A DNA stretch of 64,000 nucleotides, taken from positions 114,920 through 178,919 of the forward strand of contig NZ_JAECZC010000004.1 in the NCBI RefSeq assembly GCF_016056305.1, given 5' to 3'. The translations under genes and the position numbers were made by a program. Below, piece after piece: positions 24,517 through 31,780 of this stretch (positions within the stretch are counted from its first letter, which is position 1; the number at the start of each line of letters is the position of its first letter). The stretch is from Amazonocrinis nigriterrae CENA67. GTDB taxonomy: Bacteria; Cyanobacteriota; Cyanobacteriia; Cyanobacteriales; Nostocaceae. The notes under the pieces were generated by a model. The model made no database searches. It saw nothing but the letters and a program-made list of their open reading frames with translations, and had not been told where the DNA came from.

Positions 24517-25296
24517 ATGTATTTAACTTGGTTAGACAGCAATAGTTGGCTGATTGAAATCGGTAGCCAACGGATACTACTTGACCCTTGGCTGGTTGGC
24601 CCTTTAACTTTTGCAAATTCGGATTGGTTCTTTAAAGGCTCCCGATCGCAAGAACGCCCAATACCAGAAAATATTGATCTGATTCTGCTGTCTCAGGGTT
24701 TGGAAGACCATGCTCACACACCGACCCTCAAGCAACTTGACCGCAAAATTACGGTTGTGGCTTCTCCCAATGCGGCAAAAGTAGCACAAGGATTAGGTTA
24801 TGCCTCTGTGACATCCCTGGCTCATGGGCAAACTTTCACCTTGAACAATCAAGTAGAAATCACAGCTTTTCCCGGTTCGCAAATTGGCCCTACTCTTGTA
24901 GAGAATGGTTATTTGCTCAAAGAGTTGGCGACTGGCTTAACGCTCTATTATGAGCCTCATGGCTATCATTCGCCACAACTGAAACAATTTGCACCAGTAG
25001 ATGTGATCATTACGCCAATTATAGACTTGGGACTGCCTTTGATTGGGCCGATTCTGAAAGGAACGAACAGTGCATTGGAAGTGGCTAAGTGGTTGCAACC
25101 GCAAGTAATGCTACATACTGCGGCTGGGGGAGATGTGATCTTTGAGGGATTGCTGACGAAATTCCTCAAGACTGGCGGAAGTTTTGCAGAGTTTCGTTCT
25201 TCACTAGAAAAGAATAACTTGGCAACACGAGTAATTGAACCTAAAGCTGGCGATCGCTTTGAATTACAACTAGAGAAGCGAGCATTGGCAATTTAG
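24517..25296 (+). CDS. MBL-fold metallo-hydrolase-like protein
   Basis: This 259-residue protein has the metallo-beta-lactamase fold: WLDSNSWLIEIGSQRILLDPW at the N-terminus and LILLSQGLEDHAHTPTLKQL where HxHxDH is expected. The first two metal-binding His of the motif are replaced (SQGLEDH), leaving Asp-His, while later His residues (HTAAGGD) remain. This resembles UlaG-like proteins of plants and cyanobacteria whose reaction is unknown. ATG 24517 is used rather than TTG 24511. It has no signal peptide and is probably cytoplasmic. A reduced or altered metal centre is likely. Confidence 0.82.
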   Translation: MYLTWLDSNSWLIEIGSQRILLDPWLVGPLTFANSDWFFKGSRSQERPIPENIDLILLSQGLEDHAHTPTLKQLDRKITVVASPNAAKVAQGLGYASVTSLAHGQTFTLNNQVEITAFPGSQIGPTLVENGYLLKELATGLTLYYEPHGYHSPQLKQFAPVDVIITPIIDLGLPLIGPILKGTNSALEVAKWLQPQVMLHTAAGGDVIFEGLLTKFLKTGGSFAEFRSSLEKNNLATRVIEPKAGDRFELQLEKRALAI

Positions 25297-25537
25297 TTAA
25301 GGGTAGTAGGGGAGCAGGGGTGCAGGGGAGAATAACAACTGACCCTTACGGGTGACGCTCCTGCGTCGAAGATCGCTGCGCTAACGCCAGTCGCTCATGG
25401 GGGGAACCCCCAAGACCCTTACGGGTTCGGCAGTTGCTTCAAGTCGGGGAACCCGCCCAACGCACTGCCTCACCGCGCTGGCTCACAACTGACAACTGAC
25501 AACTGACAACTAACTCCCCACTCCCTACTCTCTACTC
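25297..25537. repeat. Gene-free repeat-rich spacer
   Basis: The spacer between convergent genes contains CAACTGACAACTGACAACTGA repeats (heptamer ACAACTG) at about 25487-25512 and GC-rich palindromic pieces (GGGGGGAACCCCC at about 25399). No gene or clear terminator hairpin with a T tract was seen. Confidence 0.5.
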
Positions 25538-28500
25538 TTAACTTTCCAAAGTTTCTTGCGAGAACTTTTTGTGGATGGTTTTAGTTTGTTCGCTGTTAGC
25601 AGCAACTGCTGTGATGAGATAGTCGATTAAGTTGTCCGAGAAGGGGATACGGAAGTGGAAACTACCATCTGATTTGAGTGTGAGAGGATTACCTGCAATC
25701 GTCACGGTTGCACCTGGCTGTGTTGCTCCGTGGATAATTAGCTCAGCATCGGCTAGAAACCAGAAGTCTCCATCAGGAGGGCTGAACACGCGAACAATGG
25801 CTGAACGTGCTAGTTTTACCCAATGATCGCCATCTGTGACATAGCCGAGTTCTATGATGTAATCGCGATCGCTTTTAGGAATCGCCACGAAGCGCTGATG
25901 TGTTGCTTCTTCGCAGGTATACTGCTGTAATAATTGGGGAGTTTGATAACTCAAATCTAAGTCAGTCACATCATATAGTCGCAGTGCTAATGGTGAACCT
26001 GCACCGTGCAGTGCTTGCTTGTCAGTTTCAGAAATCTGCCATGAAACTTCAGCCCACAGAGGAGTCCTGGGTGTCAGTACAACACTGCTGTGTTCATCTT
26101 CTGCGGGTAGTTCATTAGCCACAGTGTCATCTGTGTGGGGAGGACTAAAAACGCGAACAATGGCTGAACGCGCTATTGTTACCCAATGATCGCCATCAGT
26201 GACATAGCCGATTTCTGCAATGTAATCGCGATCGCTTTGAGGAATCGCCACGTAGGGCTGATGTGTTGCTGCTTCGCAGGTATACTGCTGTAATAGTTGG
26301 GGAGTTTGATAACTCAAATCTAGCCCAGTCACATCATATAGTCGCAGTGCCAATTGGGAGCCAGATGCTTGCAGTGTTTGCTTGTCAGTTGCAGAAATCT
26401 GCCATGAGACATCAGCCCACAAAGAAGTCTTGGGTGTTAGCACAACACTGCTGTGTTCATCTTCTGCGGGTGGTTCATGAGTTACAGTGTCATCTATTTG
26501 GGTCAGACTGAAAACGCGAACAATGGCTGAACGTGCTATTGTTACCCAATTATCGCCATCAGTGGCATAGCCGATTTCTGCAATGTAATCGCGATCGTTT
26601 TGAGGAATCGTGACTGAGCGATCGTGTGTTGCTTCTTCGCAGGTATACTGCTGTAATAATAGGGGAGTTTGATAACTCAAATCTAGCCCAGTCACATCAT
26701 ACAGTAGCAGTGCTAATTGGGAGCCTGATGCTTGCAGTGCTTGCTTGTCAGTTGCAGAAATCTGCCATGAAACATCAGCCAACTGGGGATTGCGGGGTGT
26801 CAGCACAACACTGCTGTGTTCATCTTCTGTGGGTATGTCTTCATTGCTAGAATTTTGTGCCTGTACCTCTGGTTCAGTGCTGTCCTGAATGCCATAAATA
26901 CTAGTCCATGCCCCAATTCCTACTCCTGTGATGGCTGCACCTTCTGCAAAATCTGCTAAGTCAGCTTGAGTAAAATCTTCTGTTTCTTCTTTTAAGTTAG
27001 AGATTGTTTCATCATCTGTAAGTTCAGCCTCGTCTGCTACCACATTGAACGCTTCTTCTGTTAGATCTGGCAGTTCAGGCAGTGGAGTTGTCACTTCTGC
27101 CGTGGGCCATTCTATTTCTGATGTTGGTTGACCAAATTCAGTTAACGGTAGTTCAGCAACATTTCCAAATTCTGTAGTCTCTCCAAATTCAGACCAAACA
27201 CTTGCCGCGCCTGTGGTTGCACTTTCAGTTGCGGTAATCTCATCTAGCCGATGCAATTCTGCTTGGAGTTGTTCCGCTATCGGGTCATTTGACGCTGCAA
27301 TAGCTTCATCTTGATTATCAGATGCCGCTGGCGCTATATTTGATTCTTCAGGAATTACATCCGAAAATACTTGTGTGGGCCATTCTAAATCCGGCGTGAC
27401 TTCGGCAGATTCACTTGAGAAGATTTCAGCAGGATTGACTTGTGTGGTATTGTCAGTTTCTTCGGTAGTAGATGAGATATTTGCTGTTGCTGGGGTTGCA
27501 CTTGCATTTGAGGTGATATCTTCTAGCCAATTCGATTCTGCCTGGGGTTGTTCTGCTGTCGGTTCTCGCGGCACTTCAATATCCCGATTTTCATCAGTTG
27601 ATGCCGCTGTTGAAACATCTAGTTGATCAGAAATTGTATTTGTGTCTTCCACTGTAGACGGCTGGACATTAAACGTATTTTTAGATACATCTAATATTTG
27701 TGGATATGAAGTATTGACAACAGCCGCTGGTGCTTCTATGTCCCACGGAGACTCTCCAATGTCGTAAGGATCTACAGGATTTACTTCAGTAGCAGTATTT
27801 AAACTATCTGTAGTTTTTATTTCTTGATTAACAGCTTCTGCGTTGGGAACTGTAGTCGAGATGGCTGCTACGGCAGCACCTCCTGCTAAAGCTGCGGCTC
27901 CAGCGGTGGTAATATTTTCTCCTGTGTTAGATACGGCTGGGCTGATGGTTTGACTCAAGTTAGAGTCCGTGGCCATTTCTTTTGATGCCGAATCTGATGT
28001 TGTTTGGTTGGATGGGGTTTCAGTTAAAGCCTCAGTGACGGGAGGAGCAACGCCCGTGTTATCTGTTGGCGTGGGGGAATTGGGAGTTGAGTCTGGTGTG
28101 TTGTTTGTTTGCCTTGTATCCGATGGAATTCTTCTGAGAAGCCATGTTACCAATCCAGTGATCACAGCCAAAGGCAACAGCAACCACCAAAATTGCCCTT
28201 GGGCTATTGGATTAGAGACGGCAGGAGTTACAGGTTGCTGTTGGGTAGGTTGAAGTTCTGTGCTGGGTGTGGCAGTTGCCACTGGTGTTGCCTCGGCGCT
28301 GGGTGTAGCAGTTGCCACTGGTGTTGCCTCGGCGCTGGGTGTAGCAGTTGCCGCCGATGTTGCCTCGGCGCTGGGTGTAGGATTTGCAGCTGTCAATAAT
28401 GCTTGGGAATCACCGCTAGCGATCGCATTGGCTTCGGCGGCTCTAGCTTCTTCCATAGCCTGTTGTCCTGGCTTGGCCAAGGTAAAGCCGAGAAAACCTG

Positions 28501-29314
28501 CTATGGCTGGGCTGGGATTTTTCTTATAAACGTAAACTATCGGTTGTGAAAAAGGATACTTAGGATCGTCTGGCAATGTTTGATGTAGCTGAAGAACTCG
28601 CAAACCAGGGTTCTTCGACACCTGACTTGCTATTGCATAGCTGATGCCGTCTTTACCTAATTGTTTGATGATTTCTGCGGTGTTATCTTCGGCGATTTGG
28701 GTAGCATTAGCACCTGTAGCAAATTGAGCAGCTTTAAAAACTGGGTAGTTGCTTAACGTTTTGCGAATCTCGCTGGTTGTGGGGCGGTCTATGAATCTAA
28801 TTTTACCCGCAGCTCCTCCCAGTTGCGACCAGTCTGTAATTCTCCCCCGGAAAATCCTCGCGAATTGCCTATCAGTCAAGCTTCCCTTAAAAGGATTTTC
28901 TGCACCAACCATGAGCGCAATTTTTTCTCGGCGTAGGACGACTTGTTCTAAACCTTGTGCTTTTTCTTCAGGAGTTAAGCCGCGACTCATCCCCACTAAA
29001 TCAACTTGTCCATCGACTAAAGCTTTCAGTGCGGCTTCCGTGCTGTTAGTAGCAACTTCTACCTTAGTGCCAGCAAACTGTTTCTCAAAACTTTGTTTTA
29101 AATTTTGGTTGAGTGTAGCCAAATCACTGGAACCATCAATCCGCACCGTAGTCCCATTGTCAACTGTTTGCGGCAGTGGGAAAGAGGGAGTATCAGCAGA
29201 TTGTGCCAGCAGCGGTGCAGACACAAGGAGATTCGCTGCCATAGGGGTGGTAGCTAACGCCACCAATAATGCCAGATTCGCGATCGCACTATCTTTTTTT
29301 TCTTGTTGCCACAT
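25538..29314 (-). CDS. Large receptor-like protein: PstS-like binding domain, one TM segment, three DUF4912 repeats
   Basis: The 1258-residue protein begins with a signal-like hydrophobic region (NLALLVALATTPMAANLLVS). A PstS-like phosphate-binding domain follows to about residue 300 (RIDGSSDLATLNQNL, VDLVGMSRGLTPEE, RIFRGRITDWSQLGG, DGISYAIASQV). Next are a short Ala/Thr/Pro repeat (TATPSAEATPVA), a transmembrane segment at about 371-393 (FWWLLLPLAVITGLVTWLL) and about 430 acidic Ser/Thr/Glu-rich residues. Three DUF4912 copies follow from about residue 825 (EDEHSSVVLTPR...VSWQISATDKQAL...LRLYDVTGLDLSYQTP), then a beta-rich tail. The layout suggests a sensor linking an external ligand, perhaps phosphate, to internal DUF4912 domains. 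Function is not known. Confidence 0.88.
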   Translation of the reverse strand: MWQQEKKDSAIANLALLVALATTPMAANLLVSAPLLAQSADTPSFPLPQTVDNGTTVRIDGSSDLATLNQNLKQSFEKQFAGTKVEVATNSTEAALKALVDGQVDLVGMSRGLTPEEKAQGLEQVVLRREKIALMVGAENPFKGSLTDRQFARIFRGRITDWSQLGGAAGKIRFIDRPTTSEIRKTLSNYPVFKAAQFATGANATQIAEDNTAEIIKQLGKDGISYAIASQVSKNPGLRVLQLHQTLPDDPKYPFSQPIVYVYKKNPSPAIAGFLGFTLAKPGQQAMEEARAAEANAIASGDSQALLTAANPTPSAEATSAATATPSAEATPVATATPSAEATPVATATPSTELQPTQQQPVTPAVSNPIAQGQFWWLLLPLAVITGLVTWLLRRIPSDTRQTNNTPDSTPNSPTPTDNTGVAPPVTEALTETPSNQTTSDSASKEMATDSNLSQTISPAVSNTGENITTAGAAALAGGAAVAAISTTVPNAEAVNQEIKTTDSLNTATEVNPVDPYDIGESPWDIEAPAAVVNTSYPQILDVSKNTFNVQPSTVEDTNTISDQLDVSTAASTDENRDIEVPREPTAEQPQAESNWLEDITSNASATPATANISSTTEETDNTTQVNPAEIFSSESAEVTPDLEWPTQVFSDVIPEESNIAPAASDNQDEAIAASNDPIAEQLQAELHRLDEITATESATTGAASVWSEFGETTEFGNVAELPLTEFGQPTSEIEWPTAEVTTPLPELPDLTEEAFNVVADEAELTDDETISNLKEETEDFTQADLADFAEGAAITGVGIGAWTSIYGIQDSTEPEVQAQNSSNEDIPTEDEHSSVVLTPRNPQLADVSWQISATDKQALQASGSQLALLLYDVTGLDLSYQTPLLLQQYTCEEATHDRSVTIPQNDRDYIAEIGYATDGDNWVTIARSAIVRVFSLTQIDDTVTHEPPAEDEHSSVVLTPKTSLWADVSWQISATDKQTLQASGSQLALRLYDVTGLDLSYQTPQLLQQYTCEAATHQPYVAIPQSDRDYIAEIGYVTDGDHWVTIARSAIVRVFSPPHTDDTVANELPAEDEHSSVVLTPRTPLWAEVSWQISETDKQALHGAGSPLALRLYDVTDLDLSYQTPQLLQQYTCEEATHQRFVAIPKSDRDYIIELGYVTDGDHWVKLARSAIVRVFSPPDGDFWFLADAELIIHGATQPGATVTIAGNPLTLKSDGSFHFRIPFSDNLIDYLITAVAANSEQTKTIHKKFSQETLES
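25750..26850 (-). repeat. Three internal direct repeats, 363-bp period, encoding DUF4912 copies
   Basis: AACACTGCTGTGTTCATCTT recurs at 26081, 26444 and 26807, exactly 363 bases (121 codons) apart. Long stretches between are nearly identical. The copies encode the three DUF4912 domains. High DNA identity points to recent duplication or gene conversion. Confidence 0.9.
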
Positions 29315-29554
29315 ATGTCATTTATCAGGTTTAGAAACCCAGCCAGCCTTAAATTTTATTTATAAAGGAGTAGACGCGCTAATTATACATTCCTTGTCAA
29401 GTGTCTTCTCAGTTTGAGAATATACTTATGTGAATCTATATTGCGGCTGTGACTTACATCCAGCATTTTCTATAATTTTGAATTCCACGCAGCAGCTACA
29501 CCCCTGGTCAAGAGCAGTTTTTATGTATAAATTAAAGCAAAGATAGTTGAATTA
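29315..29554. other. Gene-free spacer between the AAA operon and the DUF4912 receptor gene
   Basis: A 240-base AT-rich spacer separates the last gene of the ATPase operon from the next minus-strand gene. I see no terminator hairpin, repeat array or RNA gene. It may hold the promoter of the DUF4912 receptor gene, or the transcript may read through. Confidence 0.4.
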
Positions 29555-31726
29555 TTACCGTAATGCAACCAACTCACCATTTTTGATCTCTAGTAAAATT
29601 GGCTTGCTTTGCGGCTTTCGTTGCGAATAAAAGAGTGGATATCTGGAATTTTTATACAGCGATAAATTGGTATTTTTCAACCTTTCAAGAATCGTGGTGC
29701 GATCGGCATTAGCAGTTAAAGCTTTAATAAAAGTTTGTGCAGCATTATAGCTGCTAGAACTACTATTTCTATTGGTAGGTATAACAGGCATTCCTGCATT
29801 TTGATATTCTGTTAAAGCTCCTTGTATCGACTCACTATAAAGCTGTCCAATTACTGCTAATACAGATTTATCTTTGACTAACTCAGCAGCCACTTCTTTT
29901 GCTATTTCTGGTTTTCTCCCATTACCATCATTAGCAATAATAATATAGAGTAATTTACCATTTAAGCCATTATTATCATTAAATTCTCGTTGCGCCTGTG
30001 CTACACCGCGCAATATTTCTTGAGCAATTTTAACATTGTTATCTGCGGGGACAACTACTGCTAAAGTAAAGAAATTGCCTTGTTGTTTAGCACGAGCATT
30101 ATTATAGTAAATTAACACTTCTGGGTCTTGAGGATTATCTGCTACTGCTTTTGCAAATGATTGCATAGCAGCTTGATAATCATTGCTTTTAAAACTTTGG
30201 ATACCTTGGTCACGAAAGATGTTACCTTTTATCGGAAAAAAGGTGCGATCGCCACTACTAAAATTAATACTTGGATTATTTACACAAAAAACACCAAATA
30301 CTTTACTTTCACTTGCAAAGCATGGTTTTGATAAGTGGCTAATACCTACACCTGCAATGGCAGAAATTCCCATAGCCCCTGCAATTATCCCAACATTAAG
30401 ACTTTTGGATAACCTCTTTTTTGCTGGGGTAAAATATACTGGTGGTTGAGACCCAACTTGTTTCGATAAATTATAATTTTGTCCAATAACTGTAGTAGCA
30501 TTGGTAAAATCAACTAAATTATTCTGTTTATTTCCCTGATCAGTTAACTCTGTTGGAGCTTCGTAGCTGAAATAATTTTCTTCTTCATTGAATTTTTCTA
30601 ATTCTTTAATTTCTTGCCGCAATGGATGACGTTGTAGTAACCAGCGACGAACTAATTCAATTTTGATTTTGTCACCGGTGTGATGCAGAAAATTATAGTC
30701 AACAAGCTCTTGAACTGCTTTTTCTATAACTTCAGTTTTCACTACTCCATATTTCTTTAGTAAATTTAATGGCTTCTCTGGAATCTTTTGATTTTTTTCA
30801 ATAGCTATTTTTTGAGATTCTGCAACAGCAGAAAACACAACTTTTTCAGGAATAGTCAGTTGATCCCAATACCATGCTAGTCCTGCTTCTGCATTTTCAA
30901 TTGCTTTATCAACAATATGATTTATATCGTGAAGATTAATATGCCATTTATCTAATTCTCTAGCTCTGACAAAAATAGCAAAGCAGATTACTTGAATAAA
31001 ATAAGGATGTCCTGCTGAAAGTTCAATAATTGCTTGAATAGCTGCTGGCTCATATTCTAAAATTCCCTGGGCGGGTTGGGTAATTAGTTCTGTAGCACTA
31101 TTTTGATTTAAAAAACCAATTTCACGGCTAGAAGCATCCTGAAAATAATTCAGTAGATTCGGCATATTTGCTGATTGTCTACCTGTAAAGATAATCAGAA
31201 ATAATTTATGTTCTACTGCAATTAGAGAATGTAAGTAATTGAAAAATTCATCTAGCACTGAAGCAGAATCTTGCTCAATTAATGCTTCAATTTCATCAAT
31301 CAATAAAACTATTTTTCTGCCTCGTAAGTAATCATAAATTTTAGTCAAAAATTTACTGTAAAAAATATATACTTCTTGTTCTAAATCTTGAATAGTAGGC
31401 AGCTTGATTTTATTTGTGTCTATTTGCAGATATTCTTGAATATCTTTAGCCAGTCCTGCTAAAATTTCATAGAGATTATTATGAGTATAATCTTCTAAAT
31501 TTAAAGGAATAAAAACAAAACTGTCAATTTTAACAAATTTTGGGACATTACGAATGATAGAAGATTTACCAATACGTCTTTGACCATGCAACAAAGTGAC
31601 TTTGACACCTTGCTTAAGATTACCCTCAATAAACCAAAACAAATCTTGTCGTCCAAAAAGTAGTTTTGGTTCATCGATTGGACGACCGATAATATAAGGA
31701 TTTCTCCTAGATATTGATTGTGCCAT
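29555..31726 (-). CDS. AAA-type ATPase with TM segment and shortened periplasmic-binding module
   Basis: This protein has about 723 residues. The N-terminal AAA domain has RRNPYIIGRPI...FGRQDL, Walker A GQRRIGKSS and Walker B IVLLIDEIEAL. A helical region ends in RRWLLQRHPL. Then come a transmembrane segment (LNVGIIAGAMGISAIAGVGI), DRTFFP and a TPR-like helix pair (GIQSFKSNDYQAAMQSFAKAV). Last is the first lobe of a type I periplasmic-binding domain (FTLAVVVPADNN...VLAVIGQLYSES), which jumps directly from VIPTNRNSSSSS to the domain's final part (YNAAQTFIKAL). Compared with its 991-residue neighbour about 190 residues of ligand-binding domain are missing in frame. ATG 31726 is chosen by alignment with the paralogues (MxxxxxRNPYIIG). 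Its role is unknown; ligand binding is probably lost. Confidence 0.82.
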   Translation of the reverse strand: MAQSISRRNPYIIGRPIDEPKLLFGRQDLFWFIEGNLKQGVKVTLLHGQRRIGKSSIIRNVPKFVKIDSFVFIPLNLEDYTHNNLYEILAGLAKDIQEYLQIDTNKIKLPTIQDLEQEVYIFYSKFLTKIYDYLRGRKIVLLIDEIEALIEQDSASVLDEFFNYLHSLIAVEHKLFLIIFTGRQSANMPNLLNYFQDASSREIGFLNQNSATELITQPAQGILEYEPAAIQAIIELSAGHPYFIQVICFAIFVRARELDKWHINLHDINHIVDKAIENAEAGLAWYWDQLTIPEKVVFSAVAESQKIAIEKNQKIPEKPLNLLKKYGVVKTEVIEKAVQELVDYNFLHHTGDKIKIELVRRWLLQRHPLRQEIKELEKFNEEENYFSYEAPTELTDQGNKQNNLVDFTNATTVIGQNYNLSKQVGSQPPVYFTPAKKRLSKSLNVGIIAGAMGISAIAGVGISHLSKPCFASESKVFGVFCVNNPSINFSSGDRTFFPIKGNIFRDQGIQSFKSNDYQAAMQSFAKAVADNPQDPEVLIYYNNARAKQQGNFFTLAVVVPADNNVKIAQEILRGVAQAQREFNDNNGLNGKLLYIIIANDGNGRKPEIAKEVAAELVKDKSVLAVIGQLYSESIQGALTEYQNAGMPVIPTNRNSSSSSYNAAQTFIKALTANADRTTILERLKNTNLSLYKNSRYPLFYSQRKPQSKPILLEIKNGELVALR

Positions 31727-31780
31727 ACTAATAGTAGTAGTTTGATACATAATATTGTATTGTATTTTACAAAATGACAA

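Noticed and set aside
28260..28529. Plus-strand Ala/Val-rich frame opposite the receptor gene
   Set aside because: It is the antisense of the Thr/Pro/Ala repeat in the PstS-DUF4912 gene.
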